Shown in pieces: positions 8,948 to 16,814 of a stretch of DNA of 64,000 nt (position 1 is its first letter; the number at the start of each line of letters is the position of its first letter). A program made the position numbers and the translations under genes. The DNA is taken from NCBI RefSeq assembly GCF_034424375.1, contig NZ_CP139965.1:6572001-6636000 (forward strand), given 5' to 3'. The notes beneath the pieces are model-generated. The model was not told the origin of the DNA and made no database searches. It saw only the letters and a program-made list of their open reading frames with translations. This DNA comes from Paraburkholderia kururiensis. Its GTDB lineage: Bacteria > Pseudomonadota > Gammaproteobacteria > Burkholderiales > Burkholderiaceae.

Positions 8948-9400
8948 ATGGACGACAACACAGAACGCGACGACGCCTACGACCTGCAACGTTTCGTCGA
9001 TGCGCAGGACCCCGTCTATGCCCGCGTCTGCGAGGAATTGCAGGCGGGCCGCAAACGCAGCCACTGGATGTGGTTCGTATTTCCGCAGTTCCAGGGCCTG
9101 GGCGACAGCGCCATGGCGCAGCGTTTCGCGATTTCGTCGCTGCCCGAGGCCGAGGCCTATCTGCGCCACCCCGTGCTCGGCCCCCGGCTGCGGCACACCA
9201 CCGCGTTGGTGAACGCAGTGGAAAATCGGGCCATCGAAGACATCTTCGGCTACCCGGATTACCTCAAATTCCGCTCGTCGATGAGCCTCTTTGCGAAGGC
9301 CGCTACCGACAATGCCGTGTTTCTCGATGCGCTGCGCAAGTACTTCGAAGGCGAACCGGATGCCCGCACTCTCGCCCTGCTCGCCCAGCACGGCGCATAA
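8948..9400 (+). CDS. DUF1810 family protein
   Basis: This is a 150-residue cytoplasmic protein of the DUF1810 family (sometimes labelled calpastatin in databases, with no good reason). The family signature is clear: DLQRFVDAQDPVYARVCEEL at the start, then the very conserved RKRSHWMWFVFPQ and later DIFGYPDYLKFRSSMSLF. The ATG at 8948 has GAGGGAG six bases upstream and gives the usual family length. Its role is unknown. It is followed at once by a strong hairpin that separates it from the convergent cytochrome b561 gene. Confidence 0.9.
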   Translation: MDDNTERDDAYDLQRFVDAQDPVYARVCEELQAGRKRSHWMWFVFPQFQGLGDSAMAQRFAISSLPEAEAYLRHPVLGPRLRHTTALVNAVENRAIEDIFGYPDYLKFRSSMSLFAKAATDNAVFLDALRKYFEGEPDARTLALLAQHGA

Positions 9401-9403
9401 AAG

Positions 9404-9441
9404 AAAGCGGTCCGTTCCCCGCGAAGGAAACGGACCGCTTT
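9404..9441. terminator. Strong bidirectional terminator hairpin
   Basis: AAAGCGGTCCGTT (9404-9416) and AACGGACCGCTTT (9429-9441) make a perfect 13-bp stem that ends in A's on one side and T's on the other. It lies between the convergent DUF1810 and cytochrome b561 genes. Confidence 0.75.
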
Positions 9442-9491
9442 CGGTGCCTCGCCGTATCGGCTATCTACGTGGGTACGCGATCCTGCACGCG

Positions 9492-10028
9492 TTACCAGGT
9501 CATGCGTTGCAGCACCCGGTCCTTCAGCACGAAGCGATGGAACAGCGCGGCGCCCACGTGCATGCCGATCAACACGAGCAGCACCCATGCGAGCGCGCTG
9601 TGGATGTCGCCCATCGCGTGGCCTACGCTCGAACCCGTTGCGGACAGCGCGGGCAGCGGTATTGCGCCGAGCAGGTTCACGGCCCAACCCCGCGACGACG
9701 CATTGGCCCAGCCCAGCAGCGGCACGGCCACGAGTGCGGCGTAGAGCAGAAAGTGCGTGGCGCCCGAAACCGTATTGAGCAGCGGCGAAAGACTGGCGGG
9801 CGGCGGACGGTGCGTGAGGCGCCAGACGATGCGCAGCACCATGGCGGCGACCAGGGCGGCGCCTACGGCCAGGTGCCAGGCAATGAGGCCGACAGGCTGC
9901 GTGTCGCGATGCACCTCGGGCATCGTCCAGCCCAGTACGAACTGGGCGCAGATCAATGCCACGATGAGCCAGTGAAGCAGACGGGCCACCGGATCGTACC
10001 GGTCGGCGTCGGGTTGGATGTTGGTCAT
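9492..10028 (-). CDS. Cytochrome b561 family protein
   Basis: This is a 178-residue inner-membrane di-haem b-type cytochrome of the bacterial b561 (CybB) type, which moves electrons between quinol and an acceptor. Four hydrophobic helices are visible, with the haem-ligand histidines in RLLHWLIVALICAQF, LIAWHLAVGAAL, GATHFLLYAALV and LIGMHVGAALFHRF. Length and layout match the family. The ATG at 10028 has GGGAGTG upstream. The gene stands alone between a terminator and the ArsR gene. The same fold is used by superoxide oxidase; the sequence alone does not tell which activity applies. Confidence 0.92.
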   Translation of the reverse strand: MTNIQPDADRYDPVARLLHWLIVALICAQFVLGWTMPEVHRDTQPVGLIAWHLAVGAALVAAMVLRIVWRLTHRPPPASLSPLLNTVSGATHFLLYAALVAVPLLGWANASSRGWAVNLLGAIPLPALSATGSSVGHAMGDIHSALAWVLLVLIGMHVGAALFHRFVLKDRVLQRMTW

Positions 10029-10118
10029 GAGTCACTCCCTGACAAATTGACAGGGACGCATCTTGCCCGATGTTTCTTACCGGTTGCTTAAGAAAATAAT
10101 GCCCGCGGCATGCAAGGC

Positions 10119-10454
10119 TCAGACGTCTTTGTGGCCCTCGTCGAACTCGGAAGACAAATGCTCGCAGACGTGTTCCGTCATATCGTCGATCACGCGCTTC
10201 ACGTGTTCGTCCGCGGCTTCGTAGAAGATCTGCTTGCCGCGCCGTTCGGCCCGCAGCACGCGCGCCGCGCGCAGCAGCCGCAGATGATGGCTCACGAGCG
10301 GCTGCGAGAGGCCGTGCTTCGCGGCGATATCCGAAACGCACATCGGCGCGCTCAGGCACGACGCGATGATCTTCAGGCGGCTGGGGTCGCCCATCAGCCG
10401 GAACATTTCCGCCAGTTCCACCACCTGGTCGTCGCTCAACTCGAAAGGCCGCAT
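10119..10454 (-). CDS. ArsR/SmtB-family zinc-type metal sensor
   Basis: This is a 111-residue winged-helix repressor that should release DNA on metal binding. The helix-turn-helix lies around residues 38-65 (VSDIAAKHGLSQPLVSHHLRLL). The C-terminal helix carries Asp82, His84, His95 and Glu98; this D-x-H...H-x-x-E spacing is exactly that of the alpha-5 zinc site of SmtB/CzrA, which points to zinc (or cobalt) rather than arsenic or cadmium. The gene is divergent from a CDF zinc exporter, and an AT-rich inverted repeat lies between them, so it most likely represses that exporter and itself. Confidence 0.92.
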   Translation of the reverse strand: MRPFELSDDQVVELAEMFRLMGDPSRLKIIASCLSAPMCVSDIAAKHGLSQPLVSHHLRLLRAARVLRAERRGKQIFYEAADEHVKRVIDDMTEHVCEHLSSEFDEGHKDV

Positions 10455-10472
10455 TCACGTTCCTCTGAAATC

Positions 10473-10503
10473 ACATCAATAGATGTTTATATGTGTATAT
10501 AAT
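10473..10503. promoter_or_regulatory. Divergent ArsR/CDF promoter-operator region
   Basis: ACATC-AATA-GATGT (10473-10486) is an inverted repeat beside ATAT-GTGT-ATAT, and a perfect -10 box TATAAT (10498-10503) faces the CDF gene. This AT-rich island is the expected target of the SmtB-type repressor. Which of the two symmetric elements is bound is not known. No good -35 box is seen for the exporter promoter. Confidence 0.5.
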
Positions 10504-10537
10504 GCCCAGACCTCCAGTTTAGCCACGCACGCGTCCC

Positions 10538-11578
10538 ATGGCACACCCACACTCGCACGACCACCATCACGGCGGCCACGACCATCCGCATGGCCATGCT
10601 CATGGCGATGAGCACGATCACGACCATGCGGGGCATCACGCCGCGCACGATCACAGCCACGCCGGCCACAACCATCTGCACGGCGTCACGGACCAGCATC
10701 GCATCGGCTGGGCGTTCGTCGTCATTGCGTTGTTCATGGTGGTGGAGGTGGTGGGCGGCCTGATGTCCGGCTCGCTGGCACTGCTCGCCGACGCGGGGCA
10801 CATGGTAAGCGACGCCGCAGCACTCGGCTTCAGCTGGGTCGCCATTCACTACGGCAAGCGCCCCGCTACCGCGCAACTCTCGTACGGCTACAAGCGGCTC
10901 GAAATTCTCGCCGCCTTCGTGAACGGCTGCGCGCTCTTCGTCATTGCCGCATGGATCGTGGTCGAAGCCGTGCAGCGCTTCGCCTCGCCCGTGCCCGTTG
11001 CGGGCAAGACGATGATGATCGTGGCGATTGCGGGTCTCGCGTCGAACGTGGTGGCGTTTCTGATTCTTCACGGCGGCAACCGCGAAAACCTCAACGTGCG
11101 CGGCGCGTGGCTGCATGTGCTGGGCGACATGCTCGGGTCGGTCGCGGCCATCGTGGCCGCAGGCGTGATTCTGCTGACGGGCTGGACGCCCATCGACCCC
11201 ATCCTCTCCATCTTCGTCGCCGTCGTGATTCTCAAGAGCGCGTGGGGCATCGTGCGGTCGTCGGCGCACATTCTGCTGGAAGGGTCGCCCGAAGGAACGG
11301 ATCTCGCCGAGATCAAATCGGACCTCGAACAAAACGTGCCTCAGGTGCGCAACGCGCATCACATTCACGCGTGGTCCATTACCGGCGAGCAGCACATGGT
11401 CACGCTGCACGTGCATCCTGTGGAAGGTGCGCCTCACCGCGAGGTGGTGAGTGCCGTGCAGCGCCGGCTGGCAACGCGCTTCAACATCGACCACGTCACC
11501 GTGCAGATCGAAGAAGACGCGTGCATGGACGAACACGCGCACGAGCACGGCGGCACCGGCAGCAAGCACTGCCGCTAG
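10538..11578 (+). CDS. CDF family zinc/divalent cation exporter (CzcD/DmeF type)
   Basis: This is a 346-residue cation diffusion facilitator of the inner membrane that exchanges cytoplasmic Zn2+ (or Co2+) for protons. The first 50 residues are extremely His-rich and probably bind metal. Six helices follow; helix 2 carries D85...H88-x-x-x-D92 and helix 5 carries H193-x-x-x-D197, the transport-site ligands of zinc-type CDF proteins. A cytoplasmic C-terminal domain with HHIHAWSI and TLHVHP segments ends in another His/Asp tail. It is divergent from a SmtB-type sensor, which is a standard metal-inducible arrangement. Confidence 0.94.
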   Translation: MAHPHSHDHHHGGHDHPHGHAHGDEHDHDHAGHHAAHDHSHAGHNHLHGVTDQHRIGWAFVVIALFMVVEVVGGLMSGSLALLADAGHMVSDAAALGFSWVAIHYGKRPATAQLSYGYKRLEILAAFVNGCALFVIAAWIVVEAVQRFASPVPVAGKTMMIVAIAGLASNVVAFLILHGGNRENLNVRGAWLHVLGDMLGSVAAIVAAGVILLTGWTPIDPILSIFVAVVILKSAWGIVRSSAHILLEGSPEGTDLAEIKSDLEQNVPQVRNAHHIHAWSITGEQHMVTLHVHPVEGAPHREVVSAVQRRLATRFNIDHVTVQIEEDACMDEHAHEHGGTGSKHCR

Positions 11579-11586
11579 TCATGGGA

Positions 11587-11622
11587 GTGCGCGGGCGGAA
11601 CGTCGGGTATCCGCCCGCGCAC
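11587..11622. terminator. Terminator hairpin after the CDF gene
   Basis: GTGCGCGGGCGG (11587-11598) and CCGCCCGCGCAC (11611-11622) form a 12-bp perfect stem with a 12-base loop, between the convergent exporter and binding-protein genes. Two copies of AGCGGCTGAAA follow directly. Confidence 0.6.
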
Positions 11623-11647
11623 AGCGGCTGAAATAGCGGCTGAAAAC

Positions 11648-12697
11648 CTACGACGCTGCGTCGTCCCAGCGCGCCTGCGCCACGTCGAGCTTCTTCGGAA
11701 TCAGCTTGAGATTCGTGAACGTATCGGCAATCTGCTGCTGATACGCAATGGTGGCCGCATCCACGCGTTGCACGCCATACGTGGTGCGCTTCAGCGCGAG
11801 TTCCAGCGTGGCCGTGTCGAGCCCCACCTGCGGCGAAAGCTGCGCCGCCACAGCCGGGATGTTGTCGCGCGCCCACGTGTCGATACGGCTCACTTCTTCC
11901 AGCAACGCATGCACGAGTTGCGGCTGCGCACTCGCGAATCTACGGCCTGCCAGGTAGTACTGCGTGTTGCGCACGAGCCCCTCGCCGTCCACGAGCACGC
12001 GCGCGTTCGCCTGGCGCTGCACAGCGGCAAGATAAGGATCCCAGATGACCCATGCGTCCACGCTGCCCTGCGTGAACGCCGCGCGCGCGTCCGCGGGAGG
12101 CAGATACGCGGGCACGATCTCCTGGTAGCCCACCTTCGCCTGTTCCAGCGCCTTCACGAGCAGGTAATGCACGTTCGAGCCGCGATTGAGCGCCACCTTC
12201 TTGCCGCGCAGATCGGCCACGGAGCGAATGGGCGAATCGTGCGGCACCACGATGGCCTCGGCCTTCGGCGCAGGCGGTTCGCTGCCGATGTAGACGAAAT
12301 CCACGCCGCCCGCCTGCGCGAAGATGGGCGGCGTCTCGCCCACCGTACCCACATCCACCGCGCCCGCGTTGAGCCCTTCGAGCAGTTGCGGCCCACCTGG
12401 GAACTCGGTCCATTGCACCGTGACGCCGAGCGGCGCCAGGCGCTTTTCGAGCGCGCCGCTCGCCTTGAGCACGATGAAGTTGCCGTACTTCTGATAGCCC
12501 ACGCGCAGCACCTTGCCGTTGCCTTGAGCGCGTGCATCGATGCTCGACGCAAGCGCCGCGAGGCCGCTCGCCATGCCCGCCGCGCGCACGGCGGCGAGTG
12601 TCGCCGTGCCCGTCAGCGCGTGCTTCAGCAGCGCGCGCCGTTGCGCGTTATCTGCGCGTGGTTCGATGTCGTCGTGTGATGAGTGATTCGCTGTCAT
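11648..12697 (-). CDS. Sulfonate/nitrate-type ABC substrate-binding protein (SsuA/TauA-like), orphan
   Basis: This is a 349-residue periplasmic binding protein of the NitT/TauT group, closest in style to aliphatic-sulfonate binding proteins. The N-terminus has a twin-arginine-like signal (RRALLKHALTG) with an Ala-rich hydrophobic stretch ending near ARA. The mature part shows the family segments LRVGYQKYGNFIVLKASGAL, WTEFPGGPQLLEGLNAGAVDVGTVGETPP and GSVDAWVIWDPYLAAVQ. The ATG at 12697 gives a normal signal; an upstream start would add 33 unlikely residues. No permease or ATPase gene lies beside it, so it must use a transporter encoded elsewhere or work as a sensor. It is divergent from the GntR gene of the AprAB-like block. 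Confidence 0.88.
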   Translation of the reverse strand: MTANHSSHDDIEPRADNAQRRALLKHALTGTATLAAVRAAGMASGLAALASSIDARAQGNGKVLRVGYQKYGNFIVLKASGALEKRLAPLGVTVQWTEFPGGPQLLEGLNAGAVDVGTVGETPPIFAQAGGVDFVYIGSEPPAPKAEAIVVPHDSPIRSVADLRGKKVALNRGSNVHYLLVKALEQAKVGYQEIVPAYLPPADARAAFTQGSVDAWVIWDPYLAAVQRQANARVLVDGEGLVRNTQYYLAGRRFASAQPQLVHALLEEVSRIDTWARDNIPAVAAQLSPQVGLDTATLELALKRTTYGVQRVDAATIAYQQQIADTFTNLKLIPKKLDVAQARWDDAAS

Positions 12698-12892
12698 GGT
12701 TCTATCGTCTGCTATGAGCGTGTTGGCAGGTATTTGGGATTGCGTGATGCCCGCATTCGAAGCGCCATCATGCGTGGCACATACGCGCACGGTCAACGCA
12801 CCGCTTCCAGTTTTTTCTGCTATCCATTTCGCGTTCGCGCATATCGCAGACGTTCATCGCAAAAGCGCAGATCGATATCGGAAATGCTTCGT

Positions 12893-12920
12893 TTGAAGCA
12901 CGCGTTGCGCTGGCTAGACT
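12893..12920 (+). promoter_or_regulatory. Sigma70-like promoter of the GntR/AprAB-like block
   Basis: TTGAAG (12893-12898) and TAGACT (12915-12920) are separated by 16 bases. The expected transcription start falls near 12927, just before the GntR-type operator. Predicted by eye only. Confidence 0.5.
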
Positions 12921-12930
12921 GCGAACTCGT

Positions 12931-12944
12931 CTTGTCATAACAAG
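12931..12944. promoter_or_regulatory. GntR/HutC-type operator
   Basis: CTTGT-CATA-ACAAG is an inverted repeat of the type bound by HutC-subfamily GntR regulators (for example CTTGTATATACAAG in hut operators). It sits inside a wider symmetry, TGCGAACT (12920-12927) and AGTTCGCA (12943-12950), and ends 8 bases before the GntR start codon. Autorepression is the obvious reading. Confidence 0.6.
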
Positions 12945-12952
12945 TTCGCACC

Positions 12953-13714
12953 ATGTCCACGCTTGCCGCAACACCTCCGCCCGCCAGGCTGCCGCCGCAG
13001 CCCCGCTACGCGCAGATCAAGGACGTATTGCGTGCGCGCATTCTGGACGGTACCTACGCGCCGCACGACCGCATGCCTTCGGAGCATGAACTCTGCACGT
13101 CGTTCGGCGTGAGCCGCATCACCGTGCGGCAGGCGCTGGGCGACCTGCAAAAGGAAGGGTTGCTCTTCAAGCAGCACGGCAAAGGCACGTTCGTTTCGCG
13201 GCCCAAGGCGTTCCAGAACGTGACGTCGCTGCAAGGGTTCGCCGAAGCCATGTCGTCGCTCGGGCACGAGGTGGTCAATCTCGTGCAGGGTGTGCGCGCA
13301 TCGGGCGCGAGCGAGGCCGTTGCCGCGCGGCTCGCACTTCCGGAAGGCGCCCCCGTGGTAGAGATCCGGCGCGTGCGGCTGCTCGACCGCGAGCCCGTGT
13401 CCTACGAAATCACCTGGGTGCCCGAAGCAATCGGCAAGCGGCTCGCGAAGGCCGATCTCGCCACGCGCGACGTCTTCCTCGTCATCGAGAACGATTGCGG
13501 TGTGCCGTTGGGCCATGCCGACGTCGCCATCGACGCCACACTCGCGAGCGCCGAAGTGGCCAACGCGCTGAATGTCGATGAAGGGAGCGCCGTGCTGCGT
13601 ATCGAGCGCCTCACGCACGATGCGAGCGGCGCTCCCGTCGATTACGAATTTCTCTACTTCCGCGGCGAAGCCTTCCAGTACCGGCTGCGCATCGACCGCG
13701 AACGGGCCGTATAA
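12953..13714 (+). CDS. GntR-family regulator with UTRA domain (HutC subfamily)
   Basis: This is a 253-residue one-component regulator. Residues 17-85 form the GntR winged helix (RYAQIKDVLRARILDG, then MPSEHELCTSFGVSRITVRQ and the wing GKGTFVSRP). Residues about 100-245 form the UTRA ligand-binding domain, which usually senses a small molecule from the controlled pathway. It is the first gene of a plus-strand run, with 33 bases between its stop and the AprA-like gene, and is divergent from the orphan binding protein. The palindrome before its start suggests it represses its own operon until the ligand appears. Confidence 0.92.
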   Translation: MSTLAATPPPARLPPQPRYAQIKDVLRARILDGTYAPHDRMPSEHELCTSFGVSRITVRQALGDLQKEGLLFKQHGKGTFVSRPKAFQNVTSLQGFAEAMSSLGHEVVNLVQGVRASGASEAVAARLALPEGAPVVEIRRVRLLDREPVSYEITWVPEAIGKRLAKADLATRDVFLVIENDCGVPLGHADVAIDATLASAEVANALNVDEGSAVLRIERLTHDASGAPVDYEFLYFRGEAFQYRLRIDRERAV

Positions 13715-13747
13715 CGAAAGCGTCCATTCATCCACAAGGCAAGCGTC

Positions 13748-15487
13748 ATGAACACCCACGTACTCGAATACGACATCGTCGTGGTCGGCGGCGGCACGGC
13801 CGGCCCGATGGCCGCCGTCAAAGCGAAAGAACGCGACCCGACGCTCAACGTGCTGCTGCTCGAAAAGGCCAACGTGAAGCGCAGCGGCGCCATCTCCATG
13901 GGCATGGACGGCCTCAACAACGCGGTAATTCCCGGCCATGCCACGCCGGAGCAGTACACGCGCGAGATCACCATCGCGAACGACGGCATCGTCGATCAGT
14001 CCACGGTATATGCCTACGCGAAGCACAGCTTCGCCACGATCGAGCAGCTCGACCGCTGGGGCGTACGTTTCGAAAAAGACGCCACGGGCGACTACGCCGT
14101 GAAGAAAGTGCATCACATGGGCTCGTACGTGTTGCCCATGCCCGAAGGTCACGACATCAAGAAGGTGCTGTACCGGCAATTGAAGCGCGCCCGCGTGGCG
14201 ATCACGAACCGCATCGTGGCCACGCGGCTACTCACCGATTCGCATGGCAACGTGTGCGGCGTGCTCGGCTTCGACTGCCGCACTGCGGACTTTTACGTGG
14301 TGCGCGCAAAGGCCGTCATTCTGTGTTGCGGCGCCGCCGGCCGCCTCGGCCTGCCCGCGTCCGGTTATCTGATGGGCACCTACGAAAACCCCACCAATGC
14401 CGGCGACGGTTACGCGATGGCATGGCACGCCGGTGCCGCGCTCGCGAATCTGGAGTGCTTCCAGATCAATCCGCTCATCAAGGACTACAACGGGCCGGCC
14501 TGTGCCTACGTCACGGGCCCGTTAGGCGGGTTCACCGCGAACAGCAAGGGCGAACGCTTCATCGAATGCGACTACTGGAGCGGCCAGATGATGTGGGAGT
14601 TCTACCAGGAGCTGCAAAGCGGCAACGGTCCCGTGTTCCTGAAGCTCGACCATCTTGCGGAAGAAACGATCCAGACCATCGAACAGATTCTGCATACCAA
14701 CGAACGCCCCAGCCGCGGACGTTTCCACACCGGCCGCGGCACCGACTACCGCCGGCAGATGGTGGAAATGCACATCTCCGAAATCGGCTTCTGCAGCGGC
14801 CACAGCGCTTCGGGCGTACGCGTGAACGAACACGCGCAGACCTCCGTGCCGGGGCTCTACGCGGCCGGCGACATGGCCGCGGTCCCGCACAACTACATGC
14901 TCGGCGCGTTCACCTACGGCTGGTTCGCCGGCCAGCATGCGGCGGACTACGTGGCGGGCCGCTCGCATGCCCAGCTCGACGAGGCGCAGCTTGCCGCGGA
15001 ACGCACGCGTATCTACGCGCCGCTCGAACGCGAAAACGGCCTCGCGCCCGCGCAGGTCGAATACAAACTGCGCCGCATGGTGAACGATTACCTTCAGCCG
15101 CCGAAGGTGACGCGCAAGATGGAAATCGGCCTCGCCCGCTTTGCGGCCATTGCCGACGACATCGACGCCATGAAAGCCCACAACGCACACGAGCTGATGC
15201 GTGCGGCCGAAGTGCGCGCCATTCGCGATTGCGCGGAAATGGCCGCACGTGCCTCGCTTTTTCGCACCGAAAGCCGCTGGGGCCTGTACCACCATCGCGT
15301 CGAGTTTCCGCAACGCGACGACCGCGACTGGTTCTGCCACACGGAGTTGTACAGGAACGCGCGCGGCGAGATGGCGTGCAGGAAGCGCCCGGTGGAACCC
15401 TACGTGGTGCCGTTGGCCGACAGCGAGCGCGACGCCTACCAGAAGCTGCGCATCGGCGCGAAGTCTGCGGAGACGCAGCCGGCCTGA
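13748..15487 (+). CDS. AprA-like FAD flavoprotein (adenylylsulfate/fumarate reductase family)
   Basis: This is a 579-residue flavoprotein of the succinate dehydrogenase/fumarate reductase superfamily. The N-terminal FAD fold is clear (DIVVVGGGTAGPMAAVKA, then LLLEKANVKRSGA), and the second FAD segment is GLYAAGDMAAVPHNYMLGAF. Several stretches resemble the alpha subunit of dissimilatory adenylylsulfate reductase more than fumarate reductase: EKA-x-V-x-RSGA near the start, GVRFEKDATG, and the C-terminal ESRWGLYHHRVEFP with a DDRDW pattern. The next gene encodes an AprB-like ferredoxin, as in true aprBA pairs. No ATP sulfurylase, Qmo or Dsr gene is nearby, so use of adenylylsulfate as substrate is doubtful. 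The real substrate is unknown; the neighbouring binding protein hints at an organosulfur compound. Confidence 0.85.
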   Translation: MNTHVLEYDIVVVGGGTAGPMAAVKAKERDPTLNVLLLEKANVKRSGAISMGMDGLNNAVIPGHATPEQYTREITIANDGIVDQSTVYAYAKHSFATIEQLDRWGVRFEKDATGDYAVKKVHHMGSYVLPMPEGHDIKKVLYRQLKRARVAITNRIVATRLLTDSHGNVCGVLGFDCRTADFYVVRAKAVILCCGAAGRLGLPASGYLMGTYENPTNAGDGYAMAWHAGAALANLECFQINPLIKDYNGPACAYVTGPLGGFTANSKGERFIECDYWSGQMMWEFYQELQSGNGPVFLKLDHLAEETIQTIEQILHTNERPSRGRFHTGRGTDYRRQMVEMHISEIGFCSGHSASGVRVNEHAQTSVPGLYAAGDMAAVPHNYMLGAFTYGWFAGQHAADYVAGRSHAQLDEAQLAAERTRIYAPLERENGLAPAQVEYKLRRMVNDYLQPPKVTRKMEIGLARFAAIADDIDAMKAHNAHELMRAAEVRAIRDCAEMAARASLFRTESRWGLYHHRVEFPQRDDRDWFCHTELYRNARGEMACRKRPVEPYVVPLADSERDAYQKLRIGAKSAETQPA

Positions 15488-15528
15488 CCCTCGCCTTGCA
15501 CTTCACGCACCACGTTATGGAGCACGCC

Positions 15529-15783
15529 ATGCCTCTTTCATCGCACACCCCGCGCGACATTCTTCATCGCAGTGTCGCGCCCGTCACGATCGACGAAGAC
15601 AAGTGCATCGCCGACAAGGGCTGCACGGTGTGCGTCGATGTCTGCCCGCTCGACCTGCTCGCCATCGACCTCAGCAAAGGCAAGGCCTACATGCAGTTCG
15701 ACGAATGCTGGTACTGCATGCCCTGCGAGCAGGACTGCCCGACCGGCGCGGTGAAGGTGGACATTCCCTATCTGCTGCGTTGA
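15529..15783 (+). CDS. AprB-like ferredoxin with two [4Fe-4S] clusters
   Basis: This is an 84-residue iron-sulfur protein. Eight cysteines are placed for two [4Fe-4S] clusters: Cys26, 32, 35, 39 (C-x5-C-x2-C-x3-CP) and Cys60, 63, 66, 70 (C-x2-C-x2-C-x3-CP). The inter-cluster segment LDLLAIDLSKGKAYMQFDEC and the CWYC start of the second motif resemble the beta subunit of adenylylsulfate reductase, but the long C-terminal tail of AprB that wraps the alpha subunit is missing. The ATG at 15529 has GGAG seven bases upstream. It very likely takes electrons from, or gives them to, the preceding flavoprotein. Confidence 0.9.
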   Translation: MPLSSHTPRDILHRSVAPVTIDEDKCIADKGCTVCVDVCPLDLLAIDLSKGKAYMQFDECWYCMPCEQDCPTGAVKVDIPYLLR

Positions 15784-15809
15784 TGCGCCCGCATGGAGAC
15801 CTGCTTCTC

Positions 15810-16814
15810 ATGACCATTCAACCGTTCGCCGTGCGAGAAGACCTGCTTGCCGGCGCCTCCACGGCCGAAACGTCGGCGCTGCTCGCGAGGCTGTCCGCAA
15901 CGGATGCCGCCGTGCGCCGCGTCGCGCTCATCGAACTCGCGGACCTCGAAGACACTGATCTCGTCCCGCCCGTTCGCCACGCCTTGCGCCATGATGCCGA
16001 CGCGGCCGTGCGGGCCGAAGCGGCGCGCATCCTCATTGCCTGGGAAGACGAGGCAACGGTGGATGCGCTGTGCCACGCACTGCTCGATACAGCGGATGAA
16101 GTACGCGAAGCCGCGGCGCAGAGTCTTGCCGCGTTGAAACAGGCATCGTCGGCGGCCACACTGTGCCACTGGGCGGCACGCCCCGAGCCTCACGTGCTGG
16201 CCGCCGTGTTACGCGCGTTGCGAGAATTGCGGGCATCGGAATCGTTCGCGCCGGCACGGGGTGCGCTCGATCACGCCGACGCGCACGTTCGGCTGGAAGC
16301 GGTCGGCGTGCTCGGCTGGCTGCGTGACGCACGCGCCCTCGCGCCGCTGGCGAGACTCGCCACCCAGGACGACCACGCCGACGTGCGCCGCGCCGCTGCC
16401 GGTGGTCTCGGTTCCGCTGCTGCGGAAGACGCCGTCGCGATCGAGGCCTTGCTTACCGCGCTGCGCGACGAAGCATGGCAAGTACGCGAGGAAGCGGCCA
16501 CGACGCTGGGCAAGCTGCGCCCCGCGAACGCCCGCGACGCGTTGATTGAGGCACTCGACGATTCTTACTGGCAAGTTCGCGTTCGCGCCGTGCGCGCGCT
16601 CGGGCGGCTTCGCGATACGGCTGCGGCACCGAACGTGGCGAGTCTGCTTGCGCACGCCATCAGCAACCTGCGCAAGGAAGCCGCGCTCGCACTCGGCGAA
16701 CTCTGCGACCCTCGCACGATACCCGCGTTGCAGGCCGCACTCGACGACCGCGATCCTGACGTACGCAAGGCCGTGCGCATTGCGCTAAACCAGCTGGAAA
16801 GTGCCGCGCGATGA
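15810..16814 (+). CDS. HEAT-repeat protein
   Basis: This is a 334-residue protein made almost wholly of HEAT/PBS-lyase-type repeats of about 31 residues, about nine to ten in a row. Repeat cores such as VRRVALIELADL, VRAEAARILIAW, VREAAAQSLAAL, VRLEAVGVLGWL, VREEAATTLGKL, VRVRAVRALGRL and VRKAVRIALNQL recur at regular spacing. No catalytic residues are seen. Such solenoids act as scaffolds or as binding partners of metallo-proteins. It follows the ferredoxin by 26 bases (an in-frame ATG overlapping the ferredoxin stop is another possible start) and overlaps the next gene by 4 bases. A role in assembling or docking the AprAB-like enzyme is an inference from position. Confidence 0.88.
   Translation: MTIQPFAVREDLLAGASTAETSALLARLSATDAAVRRVALIELADLEDTDLVPPVRHALRHDADAAVRAEAARILIAWEDEATVDALCHALLDTADEVREAAAQSLAALKQASSAATLCHWAARPEPHVLAAVLRALRELRASESFAPARGALDHADAHVRLEAVGVLGWLRDARALAPLARLATQDDHADVRRAAAGGLGSAAAEDAVAIEALLTALRDEAWQVREEAATTLGKLRPANARDALIEALDDSYWQVRVRAVRALGRLRDTAAAPNVASLLAHAISNLRKEAALALGELCDPRTIPALQAALDDRDPDVRKAVRIALNQLESAAR

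Noticed and set aside
13748..15783. Reading the AprAB-like pair as true dissimilatory adenylylsulfate reductase
   Set aside because: No Sat, QmoABC, AprM or Dsr gene is in the window, the ferredoxin lacks the AprB tail, and the neighbourhood is that of an aerobic heterotroph.
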